A DNA stretch of 24,474 nucleotides from a virus, in the IMG/VR virus record IMGVR_UViG_3300010373_000135, positions 1 through 24,474 of that record. One strand, written 5' to 3'. Positions 7,060-15,062 of the stretch are shown one piece after another. A model generated the notes under the pieces. The model was not told where the DNA came from. It ran no database searches and saw only the letters and a program-made list of their open reading frames with translations. The stretch's first letter is position 1. Each line of letters opens with the position of its first letter. Made by a program: the position numbers and the translations under genes.

Positions 7060-9131
7060 TATGCGACTCCCTCTTCGACATCGAGTTGAGCCCCAACCAC
7101 AGTCACTTTCACCGGATCAGAGATTCTAAGCTTGTAAACGCGGTCTCTCGCGTTTCCGAGCCTGTTCCATTGAACTCGCGGAATCCTTACCCCGATTGGG
7201 CCAATTGGGCGCGTGTGCTCATTTGACCAGGAGTGTCCGGAGTCGTTTGACCAAGAGAGCATGGCCTGAGGATTGACCCCCTGACCGCTTCCGCTCGTTC
7301 CAACGCCTGTTTCAATGTCCAGGCAAAATCTTGAATGGAAAATTCGGTTCAGGTTTTCCGATACGTGAGGAGCGGTCCGCTCTCTCACAATCGGATTTCC
7401 ATTATCAGTGAAGTTATTTACATCGAGCGAGTAGAGCTTTCCGCTTGAGTAATCACCTACGACGTTTGTGTTAAAAGCAAAGGCCGAGCAGTCGCCCAGG
7501 TGGCGCTCGTACTGGCCCGCCGCGAGATAAGCGCGCTCATGCCAGAGCTGCGTCGTCGCGTCAAAAACCCAAGTAGTGCTTGCTCCAGGAAGATTCAGGC
7601 AATAAAAGGCGTGGCCGCCCTGTTGATATGTCCAGCCTCTCGCGCTCGATACGTCGCCAAGGCCCCGAATCATGTTCTCGATCGCGAACGTGCTGATCCG
7701 TTTCGGCTGATACCCGGTGATAGCATAAACGATTCCGCGTCCGTCTTTATCCTGACCGAGCCAGAAAATCGTGTTGTTAATCCTTCCGAGAGAGAATCCG
7801 GAAACAGTTCCGATTCCGATGACAGCGTTTTGAACTCTGGAGAACGGGAAATTAGCGTTTCCGGCGTCATACCAGACTTCAAGGTGTTTCTCGCTGAATA
7901 GATAGACGTTTTCTTGAGAAACAACGACGCCAAGAAGTTCATCTGAACTTGCTTCGGCGGAGGCGACATCAAGCCCATTGAAAGGGGCGATAGAATTGAG
8001 TGGAGACAGAAAAAATTGTTTTGAATTAGGTTGAGTGAATATGAAATACCCATCCATGAACTCGACCTGATTCGCTCCGAGAAAGCTCTGATCCCTGATT
8101 TGTTGAAAGGTGTTCTGGCTCGCGGGATAAGTTTGATAGCTCCACGATGCGACACCGGTACCGCCCTGAGGGTTTTGACAGACGACAGCGATCTGCGTAT
8201 TCGGCTGAACCACTGCGAGCATGTATTGATTCTGCGTATAGGCTGGAGTTCCCCACGAAATAATCCCAGTTCCACCGGATGGATTTGTGCAGGTGAGTGT
8301 GATCTGCGTGTTGGGAGCCATGACCTGAAGGACGTTTCCGCCCGAAGTTTGAACGGTGACGTTTTCCGTAGAGAAGTTCACGAGGATGAAGGCCTCGTTT
8401 GTAACAAGAGTCGCCGCCACTGGCATAACGACCGTTTGGGATTGAGATCCGATCAGAAACTGCTGGTTTTTGCTTGCCGCGGTAAGGGTTGTGGTTCCAG
8501 CCGATGTGGTGATTACCGAATAATTGGTCGGCGCTCCAAACGGAGCCCCAGAAGTTTCAACGACCACAGGCTGAGAGGATAGATTTACGATGTTAAAACC
8601 GTTTCCTTGCGCCATCGTCGTCGCGACGGGAAGAAAAATGAGCTGGTTTTGCGATCCGGTGAAATATTGCTGGTAGTTACTCGATGATGAAAGTCCGGTC
8701 GTTGACGAAGCGGTTTGCGTGGTCGAGTAGCCAGCGGGGAGCGCTCCGGTTGATAGCGTCAGTACCCAGGAATATCCATAGGGACCGTCTACAAGAACGC
8801 CCTCGCTTCCATTGTCCGACATCGACACAGGACCGGATGACGTATTGAGGGTTCCGACCGCAGTCGCGACCCACGCGCTAGAAACCGAGTAAATAGTATT
8901 TCCACCGACCGCCCATAGATTTCCTTGGGTATCGGTATAGGTTCCCCGCACCGGAGCGGTCGGGAGCTCGCACAGAAGCGTGAGTCCGGGAGTAGATACC
9001 AGCGATGCAACTTCGCCCTCGTTTCCAGAGCCCTCTTCGTTGATCTCTGGATAGAGATTAAGCGTCCTCTGACAGTCCACGTTGACGGACTGAAGCGTGT
9101 AGCTTGGGCCGATGAAGTTTCTAAACCTCAT
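7059..9131 (-). CDS. P22 gp10-like packaged DNA stabilisation protein with large insertion
   Basis: This is a 690-aa protein. The N-terminus (FRNFIGPSYTLQSVNVDCQR, TLNLYPEINEEGSGNEGE) and the remaining beta-propeller-like body (NTIFWLGQDKDGRGIVYAI, WHERAYLAAGQYERHLGDCS) match phage stabilisation proteins of the P22 gp10 type. These form the hub that plugs the portal-gp4 channel after packaging. P22 gp10 is about 470 aa; the excess lies at residues about 130-337, which hold two repeats of a receptor-type beta domain (151-196 and 220-265) and two further short copies (PNTQITLTCTNP and PNTQIAVVCQNP). The ATG overlaps the gp4-like stop (ATGA). The call is strong for the family; the insertion is treated separately. 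Confidence 0.85.
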   Translation of the reverse strand: MRFRNFIGPSYTLQSVNVDCQRTLNLYPEINEEGSGNEGEVASLVSTPGLTLLCELPTAPVRGTYTDTQGNLWAVGGNTIYSVSSAWVATAVGTLNTSSGPVSMSDNGSEGVLVDGPYGYSWVLTLSTGALPAGYSTTQTASSTTGLSSSSNYQQYFTGSQNQLIFLPVATTMAQGNGFNIVNLSSQPVVVETSGAPFGAPTNYSVITTSAGTTTLTAASKNQQFLIGSQSQTVVMPVAATLVTNEAFILVNFSTENVTVQTSGGNVLQVMAPNTQITLTCTNPSGGTGIISWGTPAYTQNQYMLAVVQPNTQIAVVCQNPQGGTGVASWSYQTYPASQNTFQQIRDQSFLGANQVEFMDGYFIFTQPNSKQFFLSPLNSIAPFNGLDVASAEASSDELLGVVVSQENVYLFSEKHLEVWYDAGNANFPFSRVQNAVIGIGTVSGFSLGRINNTIFWLGQDKDGRGIVYAITGYQPKRISTFAIENMIRGLGDVSSARGWTYQQGGHAFYCLNLPGASTTWVFDATTQLWHERAYLAAGQYERHLGDCSAFAFNTNVVGDYSSGKLYSLDVNNFTDNGNPIVRERTAPHVSENLNRIFHSRFCLDIETGVGTSGSGQGVNPQAMLSWSNDSGHSWSNEHTRPIGPIGVRIPRVQWNRLGNARDRVYKLRISDPVKVTVVGAQLDVEEGVA
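8121..8681 (-). repeat. Internal protein repeats inserted in gp10-like gene
   Basis: Within the gp10-like protein, residues 151-196 (NYQQYFTGSQNQLIFLPVAT then FNIVNLSSQPVVVETSGA) and 220-265 (KNQQFLIGSQSQTVVMPVAA then FILVNFSTENVTVQTSGG) are copies of one beta unit. A following element occurs twice, at about 270-300 and 307-337 (APNTQITLTCTNPSGGTG and QPNTQIAVVCQNPQGGTG). The copies are diverged at DNA level, so the duplication is not recent. Units like these are common in phage tail fibre and baseplate proteins. Confidence 0.75.
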
Positions 9132-9850
9132 CGCTCGTAACCATCCGTTCTCCAGTTATAAACCGCTGGCATTCCTCTGAGAGCCGAGTCAATGCCTAAA
9201 TAAACCGGTTTCTTGTTGTTTCTCTTGATCGCCGCCAAAGACTCGATTGCGACAGCCGCGACAGTGGGGGGAACCAGTTTCCCGTATTCGGGAGCGAGAT
9301 CGACCGCGAGTCCATACTGAAGCGCGCGAAGGTATCCGGGTGGAAGACTGAACGAGGTATTGAGTGCTGCCGACGTAAGTGGCTTTACGCTATAAAATAC
9401 GAGCGCGTTTGTGGAATCGGTCGGAACCGGCCATACGTTAACATTTCGCTTCGGATATGCGTCGTCAATGTAGCAGAAAAGAGGGAAGTTCGATGTCAGA
9501 GTCTTCAGAATGACTTCGGAATACTGATCGACATTGAGTATCGTCATCGGGAACTCAATGGCAGGCGTGGATCCAGAAAGCTGAATCAGGGCTTTTTGGA
9601 TCCTCATCGGATAAATCGAGTTCAGGTTCCCACCGGTTCCCCATGTGTATGTCTGCTGAAGTCCGATGGAGCTCATCGGGAACACTTCTCGCAGGACAGG
9701 AAACGCGATCAAGCTTTCCGCTGACCAGCTATCGAGCAGGTTATTGAGTGTCGTCAGAGCGTCATTGACATCATCAGACGGCGCAGTCTCGCCCGAGGCA
9801 AGAACTCCGATAAGTCGCATCGCTCCGTTGATGAGGTCTAAGCCAGTCAC
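9128..9850 (-). CDS. P22 gp4-like tail accessory factor
   Basis: This is a 240-aa protein starting from a GTG that overlaps the previous stop as GTGA. The N-terminal helix-rich segment DLINGAMRLIGVLASGETAP then DVNDALTTLNNLLDSWSAES, followed by SIYPMRIQKA and a C-terminal LPPGYLRALQYGLAVDLAPE, are hallmarks of the gp4 tail accessory factor family. In P22 gp4 assembles as a ring under the portal after packaging and connects it to gp10 and the tailspikes; P22 gp4 is shorter (about 166 aa) but many relatives have this length. Its place just before gp10 preserves the P22 order. Confidence 0.85.
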   Translation of the reverse strand: MTGLDLINGAMRLIGVLASGETAPSDDVNDALTTLNNLLDSWSAESLIAFPVLREVFPMSSIGLQQTYTWGTGGNLNSIYPMRIQKALIQLSGSTPAIEFPMTILNVDQYSEVILKTLTSNFPLFCYIDDAYPKRNVNVWPVPTDSTNALVFYSVKPLTSAALNTSFSLPPGYLRALQYGLAVDLAPEYGKLVPPTVAAVAIESLAAIKRNNKKPVYLGIDSALRGMPAVYNWRTDGYER

Positions 9851-10041
9851 TCTTTAGCCTTTTTTGAGGATTTCTTTGGCGCTGGCTCTTCTGACGCGTC
9901 GACAAGCGCGGACTTCTCCTTGATGTGAGCGGGATTGTCTACCCACTCCGCGCCCAGTGCGTCCTCTTCGTTCTTCGATCCCACGACGACGCTTTCTTTT
10001 GTCGCGTGGTATTTCCATTTCGGAAATTCAACTTTTTCCAT
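9847..10041 (-). CDS. Small conserved-type phage protein
   Basis: This is a 64-aa protein, MEKVEFPKWKYHATKESVVV then EEDALGAEWVDNPAH, with a Lys-rich tail (APKKSSKKAKE). The middle follows a pattern I know from short phage head-region proteins (K-Y-H-x...V-V-x-x...E-E-x-A-L-G-x-x-W-x-D-x-P-A). The ATG at 10041 is preferred over a GTG at 10077 because that GTG lies inside a strong hairpin. It is coupled by a GTGA overlap to the gp4-like gene. Function is unknown; a head-completion or decoration role is possible from position. Confidence 0.65.
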   Translation of the reverse strand: MEKVEFPKWKYHATKESVVVGSKNEEDALGAEWVDNPAHIKEKSALVDASEEPAPKKSSKKAKE

Positions 10042-10061
10042 TTTTCTGGCCTTTTTTGAAT

Positions 10062-10100
10062 CCCCCGCCAGATGCACTCGCTAGATACATCCAGCGGGGG
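10062..10100. terminator. Strong hairpin between head-fibre-like gene and next gene
   Basis: CCCCCGC (10062-10068) and GCGGGGG (10094-10100) are perfect complements, with GATG and CATC inside them pairing further. On the plus strand it is followed by TTATTTTTAC, which resembles an intrinsic terminator for rightward transcription. On the minus strand it is followed by ATTCAAAAAAGG, so leftward readthrough is expected. It could limit antisense transcription, or separate the highly expressed coat segment from the tail genes by processing. Confidence 0.5.
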
Positions 10101-10106
10101 TTATTT

Positions 10107-10394
10107 TTACTTGGCGAGAATGCCCAAGTTCTTGAGCGCAATCACGATGTCTCCGATCGTGTAGGCTGTAGAACCAATGCTTCCGTCGAAGGTCGTATTA
10201 ACGAAAACCGAGGTCGTGGCCCCTGGGGTCGGGGTATGGACGTTTCCGCTCGGGCTAGCCGGTTGAACGACCGGCGTAGCTCCGAAGAAACCGACGAGGG
10301 AAGACGCGGACGCGCCGACTTGGACTCCATCGCCAAGGCTGTTCGGGACTTGGCTTTCGTTCGAACTGCTGACGAGACTTGCTTCTGGTGACAT
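10107..10394 (-). CDS. Head fibre / decoration-like small protein
   Basis: This is a 95-aa protein. The first 60 residues are Ser/Pro/Gly-rich and low in complexity (SPSGNVHTPTPGATT). The C-terminal 30 (FDGSIGSTAYTIGDIVIALK then NLGILAK) fit a motif seen at the end of phage head fibre or decoration proteins, in which a short YTIGDIVxALKxxGxLA helix caps a trimerising domain. AAGAAGGAGAAAAG gives a strong RBS. It directly follows the coat gene and precedes a strong hairpin, as expected for a capsid-bound accessory protein. The family name is inferred from motif and position. Confidence 0.6.
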   Translation of the reverse strand: MSPEASLVSSSNESQVPNSLGDGVQVGASASSLVGFFGATPVVQPASPSGNVHTPTPGATTSVFVNTTFDGSIGSTAYTIGDIVIALKNLGILAK

Positions 10395-10412
10395 TTCTTT
10401 TCTCCTTCTTTG

Positions 10413-11642
10413 TTATCCGAAGATTCGACAAGCCCACTCCGGACGGAGTGCGGCATTGCCCCAGAGGATGTCGAGACGACACGGGATCTGGTCGGAGTTG
10501 ATGTCGTACGCGCGGACGATACGAATCGAGAGACCCGATTCTTCGTCTTGCGCGCGAGCAGCGAAATGCACACCTTCCGGAAGCTCCATGTCAGCGCAAG
10601 CCAACGAGAACGCATCCTTATGGCAAAGCATGTTGTTCGCCGTGAGGGTCGAAGCAGACGCAGCAAAGGTCAGAACAGCACCGCTTGCCGGAGAGGCGTC
10701 AACAGTCTGGGTAGAGCCGCTCACGATGATCGACGGGCTGATCGAGATGGTCATGTTTCCAGAACCATCAGACGATCCAACCGCAGTCGCGATGAACTGC
10801 TGAAGAACGCCAGTAGACTGCTTCGTGATCGGGTTGACCTTGTGAACGCCTGCGATCGTGAAAACGTCGCCGACTTGCACACGGGCCGCAGCTGCTGCAG
10901 TCCAGCCGTTCGTGATCAGGCTTGCACCAGTTTGGGATGCGCCGTTCACCACCGGAGATCCACCGAGTTGACCTGAGGTATAGCTCTGAATGTTCTGAGC
11001 CATATACCACTCACCGCCCAGGCCTTCACCCATCATCCCGCTTTCATATTGCTCAGCGATCTTGCTGGAGCTTTGAAAGAGTCCAGAGAATGCCGACACA
11101 GCAGCGACCTGCGCAGCCGGATTGATGAAGAAACAGCGCTCTCCATCCATCGGAGCTGCAAGCTCATCCAACTTCTGTTGGGCTTGAAGGTACGTCTGGA
11201 TTGCTCCGGTAGCGCCGGCGCCGCTCGGAGCGGTTCCGGGAGTACCCACAGCGTTGTAGGTATTCTGATACGCCATCTGGAGGTTGAGCAGATCGACTTG
11301 GTTTGCGACTGCGACGACCGCGGGCTTGATATAGCGCTCAGCGAACTTATCGATCGTGAGGGTCAAGTCCTGAGATGTGAAGGTGAAGTCACAGCCGGTT
11401 TGATTCGAAAGAACCAACGGGACCATTTCTTCGTTCACGTTCTGGATTTGGATCGCGGGACCCGAGCGGGTCGTCGGTCTCCAGGGTTTGCGAATCGTGA
11501 CCGTGTTACCGATCTTTGCGCCGGTTTTCGCGAATTCTTTCGAATACTGCTTATCGATTTTCTTCGTGAATTTCAGGTTGTTTTCGAACATCCGCAACGC
11601 TTCCGCTGCAATGATGCTCGGGGTAAGTAACGAGTTAGCCAT
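10413..11642 (-). CDS. Major capsid protein, P22 coat (gp5) family
   Basis: This is a 409-aa protein with the typical P22-coat opening: MANSLLTPSIIAAEALRMFE, then NLKFTKKIDKQYSKEFAKTG, then AKIGNTVTIRKPWRPTTRSG and FTSQDLTLTIDKFAERYIKP. The C-terminal part (FAARAQDEESGLSIRIVRAY, DILWGNAALRPEWACRIFG) is also characteristic. It builds the HK97-fold shell around the scaffold. P22 gp5 is 430 aa. It follows the scaffold gene, whose stop is 20 bases upstream. The only good Shine-Dalgarno (GGAGG at 11672-11676) is 29 bases away but a hairpin between it and the ATG would reduce the distance to 7 (see separate entry). Confidence 0.92.
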   Translation of the reverse strand: MANSLLTPSIIAAEALRMFENNLKFTKKIDKQYSKEFAKTGAKIGNTVTIRKPWRPTTRSGPAIQIQNVNEEMVPLVLSNQTGCDFTFTSQDLTLTIDKFAERYIKPAVVAVANQVDLLNLQMAYQNTYNAVGTPGTAPSGAGATGAIQTYLQAQQKLDELAAPMDGERCFFINPAAQVAAVSAFSGLFQSSSKIAEQYESGMMGEGLGGEWYMAQNIQSYTSGQLGGSPVVNGASQTGASLITNGWTAAAAARVQVGDVFTIAGVHKVNPITKQSTGVLQQFIATAVGSSDGSGNMTISISPSIIVSGSTQTVDASPASGAVLTFAASASTLTANNMLCHKDAFSLACADMELPEGVHFAARAQDEESGLSIRIVRAYDINSDQIPCRLDILWGNAALRPEWACRIFG

Positions 11643-11649
11643 CTAGCGT

Positions 11650-11671
11650 CGGGCAAAATTATCTATGCCCG
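11650..11671 (-). promoter_or_regulatory. Hairpin between coat Shine-Dalgarno and coat start
   Basis: Reading leftward: GGAGG (11676-11672), CGGGC (11671-11667), a 12-base loop, GCCCG (11654-11650), ACGCTAG (11649-11643), then the coat ATG (11642). The five-pair stem folds out exactly the segment between the SD and the start, leaving a 7-base spacer. The scaffold UAG (11665-11663) lies in the loop. Folding would let the coat be initiated efficiently; a ribosome finishing scaffold would open it. Confidence 0.6.
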
Positions 11672-12664
11672 CCTCCGTTTATTTTTGAGCTCTTCCTCGC
11701 GTTGGCGCTTGTAGGCCTGGAAGTCGGTTCGGGCGAGTTCGTCCAAAGACTTCTGGACTACGGGTCCTTTTCCGCCTCCTACCGGCGCAAGCGGCTTCGG
11801 GGCTGAGCTTGTTTTTTTGGTTTCTGTTTTCGGCGCAGAGGCTTTAGAGGCGATTCGAGCTTCGAGCTTTCCCATTTCACGGGCAGCATCGATCGGAGAG
11901 AGGCGGCAAATGCGTTCGGCCTCCTTCGGATTCTTTGCTAGCTCGTAAAGGAGTTCAGGACCGTTTTCAGACTTGACGAGAACACTTTCGACGGCGGCCG
12001 AGATACGGATGTTTGACACGTTCTCAAGCACTTCGTCGAAATCTTCGGTCTTAGCCTTGAAGGAGTTCAGCCGTTCTTGATAGGTCTGTACCAGCTTTGC
12101 CTGCTCGTCCCTGATTCTCGATTGCTCGAGTTTCTGGTCTCGTTCCTTGAGTTTCTGCTCGGTCTTCCAATCCGCCAAAGCCTCGACGTACTCTGCGTGC
12201 GTGTCGAACTTTGCTGGATCGGGTTTTCCTTCAGAAGTGGCAGTCTTGGCTTCGACTTGGGTCTCTGGTTTGGTCGCGCTAGCGCCTTTAAGCGCCTGCT
12301 GCTTCCAATACTCGATTTCCTGCTGAGCCAAAGTGTTTCTCTGATTCAGCTTGTCGATGCGTCGCTGGAAACCGCTCTTTTTCTTTCCCGGCTTTTCTTC
12401 CTTCGTTCCTTCCGTGGTTTCGGCTCCCTCACTGGCTTCCTCTCCAGCTTGGGCTTCCTGTTCCTCGTGGGATTCTTCGCCTTGGGTTTCCTCTGTTTCT
12501 GCGGTTTCCGAGGTCGCAGACAGTTCTTGCTCAGGGGCGGTTGCCTCCGGCGCGGATCCTCCAGCCGATGCCGCGGCTTTCTCGGGGACCTGTTCCGCGG
12601 GCTTCGGTGCCTCAGGTGCAGGTTGAGTGGGCGTTGGATCATTCGATTGGACGGTGATTGTCAT
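11663..12664 (-). CDS. Scaffolding protein
   Basis: This is a 333-aa protein with strong charge asymmetry and little hydrophobic core. Residues 1-95 are Pro/Ala/Glu-rich and very acidic (TAEETQGEESHEEQEAQAG), about 95-250 are helical and Lys/Glu-rich (KKKSGFQRRIDKLNQRNTLA, DWKTEQKLKERDQKLEQSRI), and the C-terminus is basic (YKRQREEELKNKRRRA). P22 scaffold (gp8, 303 aa) is likewise extended, helical and ends in a basic coat-binding hairpin. It lies between portal and coat, the scaffold slot, and its ATG overlaps the portal stop (ATGA). Sequence identity to known scaffolds cannot be judged by eye, so the call rests on composition and position. Confidence 0.85.
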   Translation of the reverse strand: MTITVQSNDPTPTQPAPEAPKPAEQVPEKAAASAGGSAPEATAPEQELSATSETAETEETQGEESHEEQEAQAGEEASEGAETTEGTKEEKPGKKKSGFQRRIDKLNQRNTLAQQEIEYWKQQALKGASATKPETQVEAKTATSEGKPDPAKFDTHAEYVEALADWKTEQKLKERDQKLEQSRIRDEQAKLVQTYQERLNSFKAKTEDFDEVLENVSNIRISAAVESVLVKSENGPELLYELAKNPKEAERICRLSPIDAAREMGKLEARIASKASAPKTETKKTSSAPKPLAPVGGGKGPVVQKSLDELARTDFQAYKRQREEELKNKRRRA

Positions 12665-14901
12665 GGATTTTCTCCAGGGGTTTGACCCGGTGAAGACCCA
12701 CCGGTAGGGCCGCTCCCGATGTGACCGACACCAGCGTAATTTCCGCCATCGGCTCCTTCGGGATTGAAATCTTGGGGAGCACCGATCGGTTGACCGATGC
12801 CAAGAAGCTTCTCTCGCTGCATAAGTTCTTTGACTTGCGACTCGAGAAGCTTGATTGAGGATTGGGAGCCGAGCTTCGCGAGATTGATCTCGATGTCGGC
12901 TTGGATTTTGGCCATTTCAACGCGTTCGCGATGCTCAAGATCGAGCTTTTTCGTCTCGATGACTTTAGTAGTCTCGTTGAGCTCGTCGGTGAGCTTCTTG
13001 ATGAGCATTTGGGCTTGAGCCATCTGCGCTTGAACGATTGGCGGGATTTGCTTGTTCTTGGGATCGTCTTGAAGTTGAGGAGGGAGGAGTTTTCTCAGGC
13101 GATCAGCGATCTCCTGGGCGCCAGGCCAATCCATGTTTTTCGCAATGAGGTCCGAGCACGCTTGTGCGACTTGCGGGACGGCCTTTGAGAAATCAAGCAT
13201 GGACGCTGCGGCTTCTTGCCTGCGCGTCGCGTAGCTTGGGCCGGTGTCGACGACCACGTCGTAACGTCCTACAGAGAGGTCATAGAGAACCTCTTTTCCG
13301 GTATCCTCATCCTTGTAGGTCTGGTTGAGCTTGACGACTTTTTGGGTGCCGTCCTCTTTTACGATTCGTGCCGCGCGCGCACTGTCGTAAACTTTCGGAA
13401 TGATTTCTACGAGGCATCTACCGGTGTGCCTGATCGACCGCTTCATGTTGTCGAAAAAGTGGAAATTGGAGAGCTGGGTTTGGCTTGCGCGATTTTGAAT
13501 CGCTACACCGCTGACTTCGTTCGATTGCGCGCCCAGAGCTGCGTCGAAAACACCGGTTGTAGCCTTGATATCGTCTGCTGCACCGGCCGCGGCTTGAGTA
13601 ATGGCCTGGACAGCTGGCTCAACGGCTTGTCTTTCTGGGGGAGGAGCGGGCTGACCGTTTAGGCTTGTGGGCTTATATTCGAGATAAGCGTGATTTTTTC
13701 TATTCGCGCTTTCCCATTCGGATTCATGGCCTTCGAACTGGCCTTCAGCCCCGATGAAAGGTGCCCTAGGAGCAAGCGCAATAGCCTCGGTCGCGGCCGA
13801 TTTCCAATAATTGAGCATCCGCTGCGGATCTTTCGCGTGGCGGATGACCGATTCGACGATCTTCTTTCCATTGACGTAGAGTTCGTTTCCGTAGCAGGGG
13901 ATGATCGGTATGAATGATCCGACCCAGATCGTTCGCTCGATGATTTCAATTCCCGTGATTGTGCACCACTTGACGACAGGGATCTTTGTGTCTCGATACC
14001 TTACGACGCTCGCATCAATGCCTGCCGCTTTAGCGCTCGCCTGTCTTGCTTCGAGATCCTTGTCGAGAACTGTTTCGCCGGTCGCGAGAAGGTGAATCCT
14101 GGATGGAGTGAGTTCTTTGTACAAATACTCAGCGACTCGGCAGCTATCTGATTTCACCCAGGTCGGAACGTTGTTTCCGATTGCGCTCCAGTCGGAAGCT
14201 TGCGCAAGTTTGGTTCCCGGATAGCGTGCTTTGTATTCCTCTGGAGACAGATCTTCTACGATGAAGCCCCAATTGGCGTCAGAGCCATCTGGCTCCTGCG
14301 CGTAAGGGTCGAGAAATACTGAAAAAGGATTTCGGATTCGTTTGATGAAAATTTCTTGATCTAAACTTTCCGGATCAACGAAATCGGTGAGAAGGCGCCA
14401 ATATCCGAATCCGCCGCGAGCGGCAGATTCTCCACCAGTATCGTACGCGCTTTCTGCGTTTGAGTTGTACTCGATGTGGCGAATGATTCCCTGGATGAGC
14501 TCCGCGATTTCATCCGTGGCTTCGTCATCGACAGGCGAAACTTTGATCGCAGGCCTATTTTGGCGCTGATCATTCGTGACTTGCTGGACTTGCTGAGGAA
14601 GGCGGTTGACCGTGAGGCAGGGTCTTCGGTCGATGTCCCGCTCCTGCTGAATCTCGAGCGGCCATTGTTTACCCGAAAGGAATTCAAGATCCTCTTGCGC
14701 GGCCTTCCGCATGTCGCTTTCGGCCTCTTCGGCGAGCGCGAAGCGCGCTAGGGCGGTCTCTAGGATTTCTTCATCGGTCGCTTCGAGATTCTCGTCGGGA
14801 ATCTCTCGGCCCGAATCTGCGTCTTTGTACGCAGCAGCGCCTGCTTCGGCTTGGACATCGGCATCAAAGTCCGCGGCGGTTGAAATGGTCGAATCAGCCA
14901 C
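12661..14901 (-). CDS. Portal protein, P22-like
   Basis: This is a 746-aa protein, close to the P22 portal (725 aa). The segment DMRKAAQEDLEFLSGKQWPL then ERDIDRRPCLTVNRLPQQVQ then NDQRQNRPAIKVSPVDDEAT is diagnostic for P22-type portals. Further matches are AESAYDTGGESAARGGFGYW and the middle ATTGVFDAALGAQSNEVSGV. The C-terminal 150 residues form a long helix with QAQMAQAQMLIKKLTDELNE and a Gly/Pro tail, like the P22 barrel domain. The dodecamer forms the DNA channel and binds the terminase. The start is a GTG at 14901 with GGA a few bases upstream; no closer ATG in frame exists before residue 62. The paired CTATAG element is 25 bases upstream, suggesting its own promoter. Confidence 0.92.
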   Translation of the reverse strand: MADSTISTAADFDADVQAEAGAAAYKDADSGREIPDENLEATDEEILETALARFALAEEAESDMRKAAQEDLEFLSGKQWPLEIQQERDIDRRPCLTVNRLPQQVQQVTNDQRQNRPAIKVSPVDDEATDEIAELIQGIIRHIEYNSNAESAYDTGGESAARGGFGYWRLLTDFVDPESLDQEIFIKRIRNPFSVFLDPYAQEPDGSDANWGFIVEDLSPEEYKARYPGTKLAQASDWSAIGNNVPTWVKSDSCRVAEYLYKELTPSRIHLLATGETVLDKDLEARQASAKAAGIDASVVRYRDTKIPVVKWCTITGIEIIERTIWVGSFIPIIPCYGNELYVNGKKIVESVIRHAKDPQRMLNYWKSAATEAIALAPRAPFIGAEGQFEGHESEWESANRKNHAYLEYKPTSLNGQPAPPPERQAVEPAVQAITQAAAGAADDIKATTGVFDAALGAQSNEVSGVAIQNRASQTQLSNFHFFDNMKRSIRHTGRCLVEIIPKVYDSARAARIVKEDGTQKVVKLNQTYKDEDTGKEVLYDLSVGRYDVVVDTGPSYATRRQEAAASMLDFSKAVPQVAQACSDLIAKNMDWPGAQEIADRLRKLLPPQLQDDPKNKQIPPIVQAQMAQAQMLIKKLTDELNETTKVIETKKLDLEHRERVEMAKIQADIEINLAKLGSQSSIKLLESQVKELMQREKLLGIGQPIGAPQDFNPEGADGGNYAGVGHIGSGPTGGSSPGQTPGENP

Positions 14902-14925
14902 GATTCCATGCTGAAGCCGTGATTC

Positions 14926-14948
14926 ACTATAGGGGGGCTATAGATTAG
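14926..14948 (-). promoter_or_regulatory. Paired CTATAG element, copy A, upstream of portal
   Basis: On the plus strand it reads ACTATAG, five G, then CTATAGATTAG. The same arrangement with a different 5-base spacer occurs at 18031-18053 upstream of terS, in the same orientation relative to the late genes. CTATAG is self-complementary, and the two palindromes are 11 bases apart, one helical turn. Leftward, the second palindrome reads CTATAGT, a fair -10 (TATAGT), but no -35 is visible, so an activator or a repressor site is likely. Confidence 0.7.
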
Positions 14949-15062
14949 CTATTGTTACAGATGCCGTACCATTGAGTTGCCGCGGGTGCCTTGCACCTCG
15001 AGGTTCGGCCGAATCAATTCTTCCTTGGAAGGCCCGCGGCGCCAAATCAACCTTGAGGATTC

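Noticed and set aside
10042-10077. Upstream GTG start for the small gene before gp4
   Set aside because: The GTG lies within a strong hairpin stem-loop and gives residues unlike the rest; the ATG at 10041 gives the familiar start.
11049-11630. 193-aa plus-strand ORF
   Set aside because: Antisense to the coat gene, which has an unmistakable family match; composition is typical of a shadow frame.
12077-12685. 202-aa plus-strand ORF, Leu/Phe-rich, membrane-like
   Set aside because: It is the antisense shadow of the Lys/Glu-rich scaffold gene; such codons read as Leu/Phe on the other strand. It has no RBS or neighbours of its own direction.
14921-14943. TCACTATAGGG match to the core of a T7 RNA polymerase promoter
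   Set aside because: The upstream part of a T7 promoter is absent, no phage RNA polymerase gene is seen, and the bases belong to the paired CTATAG element repeated upstream of terS without the G-run.
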